A DNA stretch of 35,304 bases, from the NCBI GenBank assembly GCA_020630775.1, contig JAHDIN010000030.1:1-35304 (forward strand), given 5' to 3'. The notes below the pieces were generated by a model. It was not told where the DNA came from. It saw only the letters and a list, made by a program, of their open reading frames with translations, and did not search any database. This stretch comes from Saprospiraceae bacterium (GTDB taxonomy: Bacteria > Bacteroidota > Bacteroidia > Chitinophagales > Saprospiraceae). Positions 1 through 9,666 of the stretch are shown one piece after another. A program made the translations under genes and the position numbers. Each line of letters begins with the position of its first letter. Position 1 is the first letter of the stretch.

Positions 1-87
1 GGCTCAGAAAAACATCTTGAGCAATTTGAAACAAAACTACTTGTTAAAAAGCTGGAAAGTATAATGCAAAGCATTGTTCATTTCTAA
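1..87 (+). CDS. 3' end of an unidentified gene (partial)
   Basis: An open frame enters from the left edge and stops at TAA (85-87). It gives the last 28 residues of a protein, ending in ESIMQSIVHF. The stretch is charged and helix-like, but too short to assign. A hairpin with a T-run about 100 bases downstream (185-214) would end this transcript, which supports a real plus-strand gene here. The function cannot be told from this fragment. Confidence 0.5.
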   Translation, partial: GSEKHLEQFETKLLVKKLESIMQSIVHF

Positions 88-184
88 GCCTTAATGCCCA
101 TGAATGTTCCGATTTTAATGGAATATATATATATTTGAAAACGCGCAAGCAAAAAATAAATCCAGGTTTCATTCTCATTATCTT

Positions 185-214
185 GGGGTGGTTTATTCAA
201 TCACCCCTTTTTTT
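185..214 (+). terminator. Intrinsic terminator after the partial gene
   Basis: GGGGTG (185-190) pairs perfectly with CACCCC (202-207) around an 11-base loop, and a run of seven T follows (208-214). This is a typical rho-independent terminator. It isolates the giant gene at 391 from upstream transcription. The rest of 88-390 is AT-rich and shows no gene. Confidence 0.85.
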
Positions 215-281
215 ATGCCCCCATTTTTAACTTATACCTATCCTCAAGAGCAAAAGTTAAAATTTAACATATTACAGATAT

Positions 282-315
282 TTTGATATATAAATAATTA
301 TAATGTGTATATTCG
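282..315 (+). promoter_or_regulatory. Possible Bacteroidota promoter for the giant repeat protein
   Basis: TTTG at 282-285 and TATATTCG at 308-315 (7 of 8 to the Bacteroidota -7 consensus TAnnTTTG) are separated by 22 bases, within the usual range. They would give a leader of about 70 bases before the ATG at 391. The region is very AT-rich, so chance matches are likely. Confidence 0.3.
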
Positions 316-390
316 TGTATGATAACCATTTAAAAGCGAATTAAAATCCTTTATAAGGTTATTAGGGTCAATATAAGTTAAAACTACACG

Positions 391-3300
391 ATGTCTCAAC
401 TCAAACTCAGGAAGCTTGCTTCCACCCTGTACCTTATGGTATATGGACTTCTTATATGTCCATTTACTGCAAGTAGTCAAAACACATATTCGTGTGATAT
501 CAAGTACAATTCTACTGTAAATACAGAGTCTTCTAGACGATTTTCGGCTTTAGTGGCGTCTCAGAATCAAGCAGGATATCAGGCATGGACATCTTTAGAA
601 AATAGTATACTTCCTGATCAAAGATCTATTGGTGTACATCTATCTCCTCACAGATTTTCTGAAAGACTTTATTTTTCAAATTTTGATTTTAATATTCCTT
701 CTAATGCTTTTGTTACAGGAATCCAAGTTAGAGTAGTTGGGGATTTGGATACTTTAGGAAGAGTATGGGATGAAGTCATTGCACTTTCTAAAAACGGCGG
801 GCAAGTAAGTGGAGATAATAAAGCCAATCAAGAAATTGAAGGCAGTGCATGGAATCAAGATACATTAAGTCAATTAGGCCATTGGTCTTATGGGAGTAGT
901 GTCGATAGGTGGGGGACAACTTGGTCCGCGGCAGATATAAATAATAACAACTTCGGAGTTGTCATTCAATCAAAAAATAGAAATGAATATGACATCAATT
1001 TATTGATTGATCAACTTATAGTGATAGTATATTATGATTCAGGTATAGAAATTTGCAATGATCATGCTTGTGTACCTGTGTATGTAGATGATGATCCAAA
1101 TGTTACAAATTATAATTGGTCCGTTTCAGGTCCATTACAATCAGAGCCTATAGCAAACAGACCATATATGGTCAATGTGATTGCAGAAAATGTCCCTTTT
1201 GGTGAATATGAAGTTTGCTTGAATAGATCATTCAATGATGGGACTTCTTCTACTTGTTGTAGAGCTATCACATTTAAAGATTGTACTCCAGGCAGTATTG
1301 GTGACTTTGTTTGGAAAGACTTAAATGGAAATGGATTTCAAGATAACGGAGAGCCAGGCCTAAACCAATGTGTTGTTTTTCTATATAATGAATCTTTGCA
1401 GATTCAGGATTTAGCTTACACTGATAATGGTATGTATTTATTTAATAATGTCGAACCAGGTAATTACATTATTCAGGTTGATACAAAAGAATATTGCCCT
1501 ACTCAAGCTACTAGCACTAATGAAACATTAGATTCTGATTTTTTTGAGGCTTATTTAAAAGGAGGTACGGATGTTATAACGCTTGGTCCTTCAGAGCATA
1601 TCAGAGATATTGATTTTGGATTAACTAATAAAACAGCCATCGGAGATTATGTTTGGTTGGATGAAAATAGAAATGGTCTTCAAGACGAAGGTGAAGAAGG
1701 TGTCGAAGGTGTTGTAGTCAGATTAGAGTCTTGCACTGGAGAAGTCATCAGAGAAACGACCACCGATGCTAATGGACTTTATAGCTTTCAAGGATTGGAA
1801 AATGGTGATTATAAAGTTTGTTTTGAGCTAGATGGCTTTAATCTATTTCCAACAATAAGTAATGGCGGTGATGAAGATTTAGATTCAGATTTTTCAACTT
1901 CTGATTCTGAAGCATGTTCTGACTGCTTTACAATTGATGATCAAAATTCAATAATCGATTTAGATTTTGGATTGGTAGAGTCAATCAACATTAATTTTTC
2001 TACATGGCTTGATCTTAATAAAGACAATCTAATAGGTACAGATGAAAATCCACTAGAAGGTGTGCAAATCGATGTTTATTCTTGTGATGGTACGCTGATT
2101 AATTCTGGATCTACAAATGCAAATGGTACACTTACTATAAGTGATGTTGAATTAGGTGATTATTATTTTATAATTGGTGCACCTGCTGGTACTAGAGTGA
2201 ATCAAAATGGTGTTATTGATTTTACGAATGGGGCCAATTCTACAACTTGTTTAACCGTTGGACCTAATGGACTAAATCTAGATATCCCTCTGTGTGAAGT
2301 TATTTCTGCTGTAAGAATTTTCACTTTCGATGATCAAAACACAAATGGTGTTAATGATAATGAACCAGGTGTTGCATCTGTAGAAGTTGAAATCTATACT
2401 TGCAATGGCACTTTTATTGGTGTTTTTTCAACAGATAATTTGGGTTTCTTAGAAGTGGACCTTCAAAATGGATCTTATTACATAAGAGTCATTAGTCCTG
2501 AAGGATTTGGTTTTCCAAATAATGGTATAATAAATGATGCCAATGGTCCTGGTACTTCAGACTGTTTTGAGATCAATGATAACATTGTAGATTTAGAGGT
2601 TGCACTTATAGAAGGAGCGGTTCAGATTGATGTTTACACATTCAATGATCTAGATTTAAACATTTTAAATGATAGTAATGAGCCTGCAATCGAAGGCGCT
2701 TTAGTCGAAATATTTTTATGTAATGGTACTCTATTTACACAACTAACGACAGACGATCAAGGAGGTGCATGGATTTATGATGTACCGCCTGGAGATTATT
2801 ATATCAGAGTCACTCCGCCCACTGGATTTTCAATAGTCCCTGGTGGAATTATAGATAATTCAAATGGCGAGAATACAACGGCATGTTACAATACAGCACC
2901 TTTTGGTTTTAGTATTGAAGTACCGCTTACAATGCAGCAAGACCCACCTTCTTTTGAAAATGCTCCTTTAAATATATTCACCTTTAATGATGAAAATACT
3001 AATGGCATTTTTGATGGTAATGAATTACCAGTTGGAGATGTTCTTATAAATGTATTTGATTGTACTGGTGCTTTTATTGCTGGTTATTCGACTAATGCTC
3101 AAGGTCAGCTACAAGATGAATTGATTTTAGGGCAGCAATACTATTTCCAAGTAGTTGCACCTCAAGATTTCGAAATTATTCTGGGAGGTGATATTACAAA
3201 TTCTAATGGTCCAGGTACTACTGACTGTCTGATCCTCGATAGCAGTGGTTTTAATATTACAGTAGGTTTAAACGCTACTGCTCCACCGCCAACGGATGAT

Positions 3301-6300
3301 AAAGATCAAATAGATGTTTATGTTTTTGAAGATCTGAATCAGGATGGTTTAATTGATACTAATGAACTTTTAATCGAAGGTGTTGCTGTAGAAATTTTTG
3401 AATGTAACGGCACTTTAGTGAGTACTCATGTTACTAATATATTTGGTACAATTTGGAATAGTGAATTAGATGAAGGCGACTACTATATCAGAGTTGCGCT
3501 TCCCTCTGGTTTTGAATTTATACAAGGTGCTTTTATAGATAATGTAAATGGACCCAATACAACAAGTTGTTATAACACAGCTCCAATAGGTTATTCTTTG
3601 TTTATCGGTCTTGTGAGATCTTCTGAAATGGCAGCCATAGAAACTAATGTTTGGATGGATTCAAATCAGAATGGTATACGAGAGGCAAGTGACAGTGATT
3701 TAGAAAATATATCTGTCGTTTTAAGAGATATGAATGACAACATTATGATGTCACAGATTACGGATTCGGAAGGTGATGCCATGTTTATAAATGTTCTACC
3801 AGGACAATATAGGGTAGAAATAATGGACCCAGATCCATTACTCGTCCCAACTATTTTCGGTGCAGCCGCAGAAGATATAGATTCTGATTTGTTAAATGAA
3901 AACGGGCGTTATATCTCAGATATGATTACCGTTCAGGCCAACGAATTTAATGAAGATACGGATCTTGGATTAATAGAGGTTATAGTTCCATCAGGAGATA
4001 TTAGAGGTAATGTTTGGTTAGATAGTGATGGTTCTTTAGATCGTAATAATGAATCTGGATTAGAAGGTGTTCAAGTTTTATTATTTGATTGTGAGGGTAA
4101 CGAAGTAGCAAGAACACTAACAGATGATGATGGTAATTATTCATTCGCACCGATAGCTGCGGGTTCTTATTATATCCAAATTAATGGTATAGATAATTTA
4201 TCATTCGGAATTGGAGGTGATTCCAATTTTGATAACAGCAATGGTGAAGGGACAAGTGAGTGCTTTAGGTTGACTCCAGGTGAGACAATGATCTATAATT
4301 TTGCTTTTCTCCCTACTTTTTCTTCAATCGGAAATTTTGTTTGGTTTGATGAAAATAGCAATGGTGTTCAGGATAATTCAGAAACTGGCTTAGCCGATAT
4401 TGAATTGAATTTATTGGATGCTTCTGGGGCTGTTGTTGGTACGGAGATTACAAGTCCTGAAGGTTTGTATCGCTTTGAGAATGTACGTCCAGGGCAATAC
4501 TCCATTGAGATTACAAATGCAAAGGATTATCAAGCAACTACTTACCAAGGAAGTGATGTAGATACGGATTCGGATCTTTTAGAAGATGGTTCACTAACAT
4601 CAAGAATTATAGATGTAGTAGCAGGTCAAGAATATAACAATATAGACTTTGGACTAATAAGAGAAGATGTTGCGCCAACAGGAGCATTAGGCGGTATTGT
4701 GTTTGATGACCTAAATGACGACGGCGTGCTTAATGGCACTGATATAAGATTAGAGGGTGTCGAAGTAACCCTGTACAATGAAAGCAATGATATAGTCGGT
4801 ACTACAAATACAGATGCATCTGGTGTTTATTCATTTACAGGACTCGCTGAAGGTTCTTATTATGTTCAGTTTGAACTATTGGGTACTTATGAATTTGTAG
4901 AACCCAATTTAACTATAGACGAATTATTTGATTCTGATGTTGTTAATGATGCTGGTGAAACCGATGTTTTCTTTTTATCAGATGGACAAATTTTGCAAGG
5001 TGTAAATGCAGGTATGCAAAAACTAGGTGGATGTATATCGGGTACGTATTGGAAAGATTTTAACCAGAATGGAATTATTGATGAGGTTCCAGGCAGTACA
5101 GCTAATCAAAATTTAAGACTAAATGATGAGGAAAGAATCGAAGATGCTTTAGTGACCCTTTTAAACCAAAACGGAGACATCGTAGCTGAAACGTCTACAA
5201 ATCAAGATGGACAATATAGTTTCTGTAACATTTCTGCAGGCAACTATAGAGTTGCTTTCTCATTAATCGATGATTATATTTTCACAACGCCTAATACAGG
5301 TACAGATGAACTCATTGATTCTGATGTTACAAATCCTTCAAATGGTCAAACTGAAATATTTGAATTAATCGCAGGACAAGATGTGATAGGAATTAATGCA
5401 GGTGTCTTTGCAGCAATGGGGTCCATAAGTGGTTCTGTTTGGAATGACAATGATAGAAATGGTATGTTGACATCCGGCGAATTAGGAGTAGGAGGTATTA
5501 CCATTAATTTACTTTCTAACAATACTATTATCACATCAGTTACAACAGATCAAAATGGTAATTATAGATTTGCTGATGTTGCTGCAGGGAATTATAACTT
5601 AGAAATAGATTATACCTCAAGTGCTACAGACTGGATGCTCACAACTGCTTTAGTGGGTGTTAATCCAGATATTTATTCACACTTTTTTATTCTAAATAAT
5701 AGAACAGCTCAAATTGACCTAGGTTTTGGCGAAATAAGAGAAAATATAAATGCTGGTTTAGTAGAGCTTCAAGAAGAAATCACTGGTACAGTGTGGTTTG
5801 ATGCCAATCAAAATGGTTTATTTGATAATGGCGAGTCTGGCTTAGAAGCCATGGAAATGCGATTGCTTAATAGCGATGGCAGTCTTAATGCAACTACCTC
5901 GACAGATGTGTCAGGCGCTTATTCATTTGTTGGGATGGATCCCGGAGATTATAGATTGGAGATTGTTTATTCTGATGCATACGATTTAACTATGGCTTTG
6001 GTCGGTGGAAATGCGAATCTATATTCTCATTTCTTTAAAATGAATAATCAAACACAATTAATCTCAGTTTCGACTAATGAGGTCGTCAATGAAATCAATG
6101 CAGGATTGATTAATAATGAGAATAGTGTAAGTGGTGTCATATGGTTCGATAGCGATCAGGATGGACTATTGTCCTCTCAAGAGCCAAGAATGGAAGGTGT
6201 TACCATCAACTTAACTGATCAAAATCAAACAGTTGTGACAACTACTGAAACTAATGGAAATGGAATGTATTTCATAGGTGGTTTCGATGATGGTACTTAC

Positions 6301-8862
6301 TTTATTGAAGTTGAGTTAGACGATAGTTTTGATTTTACGACTGCTCTGGTAGGTGGAGATCCAACTATATATTCTCATGTATTCCAAACATTAGGAAGAA
6401 CGGGGCAATTGGTATTCGCCAATAACGAATCTCGATTCAATATTAATGGCGGTTTAATTAATAGAAATAACACGCTTGTAGGCGGTACGGTTTGGTTTGA
6501 TGAAAATGAAAATAATTCTTTAGATCCGACAGAAATAGGGATGGAATCTATTCTAGTAGAAATGTTTAGAATGGATGGAAGTTTGTATGAAAGTACACTT
6601 ACTTCGGTAACAGGTTCCTATTTATTTGAAGACGTTACTCCAGATACATATTATCTCAGATTTGAGATGATTGATGATTATCAATTTGCTGCATTTAGGG
6701 CAGGAGGAGATACGGCTTTAGATTCAGAAGTAGCTGACCTAGTGGCTGGGACGACTACCCAGTTTGCTATTGGTTTGGGCCAACAGTTTGTCAACGTGCA
6801 TGCAGGTTTTCAAAAGCAAGATGAACCAGTAATTACAAAAACTATAATTAATGGTTTTGTTTGGGAAGATATAGATGCCAGTGGTATTCGCGAATCATTG
6901 GAAAATGGATCCAATAACGTTGGTGTAAGGTTGCTAGATAATAACGACGTGTTAATTGCGACAGTAAGTACAGGTCCAAATCCAGATACGGGTATAGATG
7001 GATATTTTGAATTTACGGATGTAGATCCTGGTGATTATTATATCTCGTTTGCTTTAGATACGAATGCAGAAATTACGCAAACGGGACAGGAATCAAGTCT
7101 AACTTCAAAATTCCAAACTGATATTTTCAATATTAATGGTCAGGCTACAGAAACGATGAATGCGGGTTTCTATTACTTCGCAACAATTGGCGATTATGTA
7201 TGGTGGGATAGAAATGAAGACGGTATTCAGGATGCGGATGAAGGTGGATATGAAGGTTACTTCGTGAAATTATATAATGAGAGTGGCAATCAAATTGGCT
7301 TTACTTTTTCTGATGCTCAAGGTTTTTACAACTTCGGAAATCTACAGCCAGGTCAATATTATGTGCAAGTAGATTTTCAATTAGGCATTTCATTCGCACC
7401 AGGACTAAATGGTAATATTCTTAATGATTCAAATATTGATGGATCGAATGGGATTGGAACCAGTGGTACTATCACCTTGATGAGTGGTCAGAACGACAGT
7501 ACAATAGATATAGGTTTGGTTGTGGCTCCTGCAAGTATTGGTGATTTTGTATGGTCTGATTTAAATGCTAACGGTATTCAAGATGCGGACGAACCAGGCA
7601 TCAATGATGTTGACGTTCGATTATATAATGCTTCTGGTGATTTGGTTAGGACTGCAACTACAGCAACAATAGATGGGCAAGACGGACAGTATTTAATTGA
7701 AGAGATTGCTCCTGGTAATTATTATGTGCAGTTTGTTTTTCCTCAAGAATTTAATATCACAGCAGCTGATCAAGGCGGCAATGATGCTTTGGATTCTGAT
7801 GTCGACAACTCTCAAGGTTTTGGGACAACAAGTATATTCCAACTTTCTGCGGGCGAAAGTGATTTAGATATTGATTTAGGTTTACAATCAGAAGCGGAGG
7901 TGTTTACTATAGGAGATAAAGTATGGCATGATAGAAATCTTGATGGCACTTTTGATTCTAATGAGCCTGGTGTTGCAGATGTCGTAGTTACTTTGTTTAG
8001 AGATAATAGTGAATTCATTGCTTCTACTGTTACGAATAATCAAGGAGAGTATGGTTTTATTGATATTCCAGCGGGAGACTATGTAATACATTTTGCCGCA
8101 CCTAATAATTTCACATTTACCGATATAAATGCAGGAGGTGAAGATGAGGATAGCGACGTTAATCCATCTGGATCTACTGATGTGTTCTCTTATGATGGTC
8201 AATCAGATTTATTGAATATAGACGCAGGGCTTGTTCGACCTGGTAATATTATAGGTGGACTAGTTTGGTGGGATCAAAATGAGGATGGTTTGTACTCTAA
8301 TGATGAAGATGTTATGCATGACGCTACAGTTTGGTTGTTAGCAAGTAATTTGCTTTTACTCGATGAAACAAAAACTGACGCTGCGGGAAGATATGTGTTT
8401 GAAAATATTCCTAATGGTCCCTATATCATTCAGTTTGCCTCTGAGCCTAGTATGACTTTTACAGTGAATAATGTTGGAAGTGATCCAACGATAAATTCAG
8501 ATGCAGATTCAGATGGATATAGTCGAATTTTAAACTTAACAGGTCAGACTGTGGAGCGTCATATTGATGCAGGATTAGTGAATTTTAAAGCTCCAGGAAT
8601 TTCGAACGTATATCCAAATCCTGTATTTACTACAGAAATCGAATTAGAAACTTTCGTATATAGAGATGGACTTAAAACTTCTTATCAGATTATAGACCAA
8701 TTTGGTCAAGTCATATTTGCTTCAAAAGAATCGGAGGAGCAAAACAAAGGAGAATACCATCAAAGAATAATTATACCAGAAGAATTAAATGGCCAATATT
8801 ACCTGAGGGTAAAAGTGGGACATCGAGATGATGTCCACAAGTTGGTTATTCTTAGACGATAA
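391..8862 (+). CDS. Giant secreted SdrD_B-repeat protein with T9SS sorting domain
   Basis: A 2823-residue surface or secreted protein. Residues 1-30 are a signal peptide ending near TASSQN. Residues about 31-300 form a unique N-terminal region. From about 302 to 2735 there are 21 SdrD_B-like (prealbumin/Cna-B-type) repeats of about 116 residues, each opening like IGDFVWKDLNGNGFQD, with an Asp/Asn-rich calcium-type loop, and continuing with a G.Y.F..L..G.Y.V strand pair. Repeats start near residues 302, 416, 531, 640, 743, 858, 972, 1081, 1202, 1311, 1431, 1547, 1677, 1795, 1911, 2028, 2151, 2264, 2380, 2505 and 2619. The last ~85 residues, with VYPNPV and ending in a basic RR, are a type A T9SS C-terminal sorting domain. 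The likely role is a rod-like adhesin or matrix protein (inference). It is monocistronic, between two terminators. Confidence 0.92.
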   Translation: MSQLKLRKLASTLYLMVYGLLICPFTASSQNTYSCDIKYNSTVNTESSRRFSALVASQNQAGYQAWTSLENSILPDQRSIGVHLSPHRFSERLYFSNFDFNIPSNAFVTGIQVRVVGDLDTLGRVWDEVIALSKNGGQVSGDNKANQEIEGSAWNQDTLSQLGHWSYGSSVDRWGTTWSAADINNNNFGVVIQSKNRNEYDINLLIDQLIVIVYYDSGIEICNDHACVPVYVDDDPNVTNYNWSVSGPLQSEPIANRPYMVNVIAENVPFGEYEVCLNRSFNDGTSSTCCRAITFKDCTPGSIGDFVWKDLNGNGFQDNGEPGLNQCVVFLYNESLQIQDLAYTDNGMYLFNNVEPGNYIIQVDTKEYCPTQATSTNETLDSDFFEAYLKGGTDVITLGPSEHIRDIDFGLTNKTAIGDYVWLDENRNGLQDEGEEGVEGVVVRLESCTGEVIRETTTDANGLYSFQGLENGDYKVCFELDGFNLFPTISNGGDEDLDSDFSTSDSEACSDCFTIDDQNSIIDLDFGLVESININFSTWLDLNKDNLIGTDENPLEGVQIDVYSCDGTLINSGSTNANGTLTISDVELGDYYFIIGAPAGTRVNQNGVIDFTNGANSTTCLTVGPNGLNLDIPLCEVISAVRIFTFDDQNTNGVNDNEPGVASVEVEIYTCNGTFIGVFSTDNLGFLEVDLQNGSYYIRVISPEGFGFPNNGIINDANGPGTSDCFEINDNIVDLEVALIEGAVQIDVYTFNDLDLNILNDSNEPAIEGALVEIFLCNGTLFTQLTTDDQGGAWIYDVPPGDYYIRVTPPTGFSIVPGGIIDNSNGENTTACYNTAPFGFSIEVPLTMQQDPPSFENAPLNIFTFNDENTNGIFDGNELPVGDVLINVFDCTGAFIAGYSTNAQGQLQDELILGQQYYFQVVAPQDFEIILGGDITNSNGPGTTDCLILDSSGFNITVGLNATAPPPTDDKDQIDVYVFEDLNQDGLIDTNELLIEGVAVEIFECNGTLVSTHVTNIFGTIWNSELDEGDYYIRVALPSGFEFIQGAFIDNVNGPNTTSCYNTAPIGYSLFIGLVRSSEMAAIETNVWMDSNQNGIREASDSDLENISVVLRDMNDNIMMSQITDSEGDAMFINVLPGQYRVEIMDPDPLLVPTIFGAAAEDIDSDLLNENGRYISDMITVQANEFNEDTDLGLIEVIVPSGDIRGNVWLDSDGSLDRNNESGLEGVQVLLFDCEGNEVARTLTDDDGNYSFAPIAAGSYYIQINGIDNLSFGIGGDSNFDNSNGEGTSECFRLTPGETMIYNFAFLPTFSSIGNFVWFDENSNGVQDNSETGLADIELNLLDASGAVVGTEITSPEGLYRFENVRPGQYSIEITNAKDYQATTYQGSDVDTDSDLLEDGSLTSRIIDVVAGQEYNNIDFGLIREDVAPTGALGGIVFDDLNDDGVLNGTDIRLEGVEVTLYNESNDIVGTTNTDASGVYSFTGLAEGSYYVQFELLGTYEFVEPNLTIDELFDSDVVNDAGETDVFFLSDGQILQGVNAGMQKLGGCISGTYWKDFNQNGIIDEVPGSTANQNLRLNDEERIEDALVTLLNQNGDIVAETSTNQDGQYSFCNISAGNYRVAFSLIDDYIFTTPNTGTDELIDSDVTNPSNGQTEIFELIAGQDVIGINAGVFAAMGSISGSVWNDNDRNGMLTSGELGVGGITINLLSNNTIITSVTTDQNGNYRFADVAAGNYNLEIDYTSSATDWMLTTALVGVNPDIYSHFFILNNRTAQIDLGFGEIRENINAGLVELQEEITGTVWFDANQNGLFDNGESGLEAMEMRLLNSDGSLNATTSTDVSGAYSFVGMDPGDYRLEIVYSDAYDLTMALVGGNANLYSHFFKMNNQTQLISVSTNEVVNEINAGLINNENSVSGVIWFDSDQDGLLSSQEPRMEGVTINLTDQNQTVVTTTETNGNGMYFIGGFDDGTYFIEVELDDSFDFTTALVGGDPTIYSHVFQTLGRTGQLVFANNESRFNINGGLINRNNTLVGGTVWFDENENNSLDPTEIGMESILVEMFRMDGSLYESTLTSVTGSYLFEDVTPDTYYLRFEMIDDYQFAAFRAGGDTALDSEVADLVAGTTTQFAIGLGQQFVNVHAGFQKQDEPVITKTIINGFVWEDIDASGIRESLENGSNNVGVRLLDNNDVLIATVSTGPNPDTGIDGYFEFTDVDPGDYYISFALDTNAEITQTGQESSLTSKFQTDIFNINGQATETMNAGFYYFATIGDYVWWDRNEDGIQDADEGGYEGYFVKLYNESGNQIGFTFSDAQGFYNFGNLQPGQYYVQVDFQLGISFAPGLNGNILNDSNIDGSNGIGTSGTITLMSGQNDSTIDIGLVVAPASIGDFVWSDLNANGIQDADEPGINDVDVRLYNASGDLVRTATTATIDGQDGQYLIEEIAPGNYYVQFVFPQEFNITAADQGGNDALDSDVDNSQGFGTTSIFQLSAGESDLDIDLGLQSEAEVFTIGDKVWHDRNLDGTFDSNEPGVADVVVTLFRDNSEFIASTVTNNQGEYGFIDIPAGDYVIHFAAPNNFTFTDINAGGEDEDSDVNPSGSTDVFSYDGQSDLLNIDAGLVRPGNIIGGLVWWDQNEDGLYSNDEDVMHDATVWLLASNLLLLDETKTDAAGRYVFENIPNGPYIIQFASEPSMTFTVNNVGSDPTINSDADSDGYSRILNLTGQTVERHIDAGLVNFKAPGISNVYPNPVFTTEIELETFVYRDGLKTSYQIIDQFGQVIFASKESEEQNKGEYHQRIIIPEELNGQYYLRVKVGHRDDVHKLVILRR

Positions 8863-8883
8863 AATATTTGAGTAAGTTGAGAT

Positions 8884-8920
8884 AACCCCATGTCAATTAA
8901 ATTGCATGGGGTTTTTTATT
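8884..8920 (+). terminator. Strong intrinsic terminator of the giant gene
   Basis: AACCCCATG (8884-8892) pairs with CATGGGGTT (8905-8913). The stem continues as CAAT/ATTG after a one-base bulge, leaving a three-base loop, and a T-rich tail follows. It lies between the convergent ends of the giant gene and the bacilliredoxin. The T-run favours the plus strand; in the other direction the tail is weak. Confidence 0.9.
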
Positions 8921-8922
8921 TT

Positions 8923-9339
8923 TTATGCACAATGTGTATTCATTGCTTCAATCAAATTGTCTGCAATCATTTGAGCGGATCTACCTTCAATATGATGTCT
9001 TTCGATCATGTGCACCAATTGCCCATTTTTAAATAGCGCAATTGATGGAGACGATGGTGGATAGGGTAGTAAAAAATCTCTGGCTCTTTCAGTAGCAGCT
9101 TTATCAACGCCAGCAAAAACAGTTACCGCATGATCCGGCTTACTTGCGTTGTGAAGCGCAAACTTCGCAGCTGGTCTGGCATTTCCAGCAGCACAGCCAC
9201 AAACGGAATTGACTACCAATAATACAGTTCCTTCTTTTTTATTTAAAACCTCATCTACAGATTCAACACTCGTTAAGGATTCAAATCCAAAATCTGTTAA
9301 ATCTTTTGCCATAGGCGTGGTTAATTCGATTGGATACAT
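8923..9339 (-). CDS. BrxA/BrxB family bacilliredoxin (YphP/YqiW family)
   Basis: A 138-residue thioredoxin-fold protein matching the family's usual length of about 140. The diagnostic CGC motif sits at residues 47-49 within VVNSVCGCAAGNARPA, where the first Cys would resolve mixed disulfides. A further Cys is at residue 137. In Bacillus these proteins remove bacillithiol from S-bacillithiolated proteins after oxidative stress; whether this host makes bacillithiol is not shown here. The start at the complement of 9337-9339 (MYPIEL) matches family N-termini. It is a single gene on the minus strand, convergent with the giant repeat gene. Confidence 0.9.
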   Translation of the reverse strand: MYPIELTTPMAKDLTDFGFESLTSVESVDEVLNKKEGTVLLVVNSVCGCAAGNARPAAKFALHNASKPDHAVTVFAGVDKAATERARDFLLPYPPSSPSIALFKNGQLVHMIERHHIEGRSAQMIADNLIEAMNTHCA

Positions 9340-9467
9340 ATTCAGTTTTTAATTGAAATTTTAAAATTTGACACGATAATACTAACAATTTCAATGAGTC
9401 AAAAGATTTCGTTTCCCTCGATTTTTTTTTTGAACTTTTGGACGCTACATGAGGGATTTTGTAAATT

Positions 9468-9497
9468 TTGACATATTGTCCTCAATAATGCTATAAT
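9468..9497 (+). promoter_or_regulatory. Sigma70-like -35/-10 pair (uncertain)
   Basis: TTGACA and TATAAT are both exact E. coli consensus hexamers, 18 bases apart. Bacteroidota housekeeping sigma factors normally use TTTG/TAnnTTTG instead, so this may be coincidence in AT-rich DNA. A transcript from here would start close to the hairpin at 9516. Confidence 0.25.
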
Positions 9498-9515
9498 AAT
9501 CGAATATTAGTAGAT

Positions 9516-9540
9516 AAAACAAAGGAAGTTTCTTTGTTTT
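9516..9540. other. Perfect 9-bp hairpin in the intergenic region
   Basis: AAAACAAAG (9516-9524) pairs with CTTTGTTTT (9532-9540) around a seven-base loop. The T-rich 3' arm could act as a weak terminator, or the hairpin could cap the 5' end of a transcript from the sigma70-like site just upstream. No function is proven. Confidence 0.35.
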
Positions 9541-9638
9541 GTGGTCTAAATGATACATCTCAAATCAAAACTCAAATTAATGAGCTTACATTGTATATGG
9601 ATCAATATATAATTCTTTATTTTAATATGTGTTTTAAT

Positions 9639-9646
9639 TAAATTTG
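9639..9646 (+). promoter_or_regulatory. -7 element TAAATTTG upstream of the cytochrome operon
   Basis: Exact match to the Bacteroidota -7 consensus TAnnTTTG, with TTTA (one mismatch to TTTG) 19 bases upstream. It would start transcription about 14 bases before the ATG at 9667. Confidence 0.4.
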
Positions 9647-9666
9647 AGCGTGCTAAAGTCATCAAA

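Larger units (their letters stand above)
9340..9666. other. 327-base intergenic region, divergent promoters
   Basis: It separates the divergent bacilliredoxin and cytochrome operon. There is no credible ORF. It contains a sigma70-like pair (TTGACA 9468-9473, TATAAT 9492-9497, 18-base spacer), a 9-bp perfect hairpin (9516-9540) and a TAnnTTTG match (9639-9646) near the lipoprotein start. Confidence 0.5.

Noticed and set aside
7888-8202. 104-codon minus-strand frame inside the giant gene
   Set aside because: It is antisense to well-formed SdrD_B repeats, so it is a by-product of the repeat coding.
391-8862. Tandem DNA repeat or recent duplication within the giant gene
   Set aside because: Repeats are clear at protein level, but the nucleotide sequence of different repeats is diverged, with no long identical stretches seen.
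9432-9470. Possible extra copy of the intergenic repeat (GCTACATGAGGGATTTT)
   Set aside because: It resembles the right half only loosely, lacks the stem and the CTAACGAAGA end; judged chance similarity.
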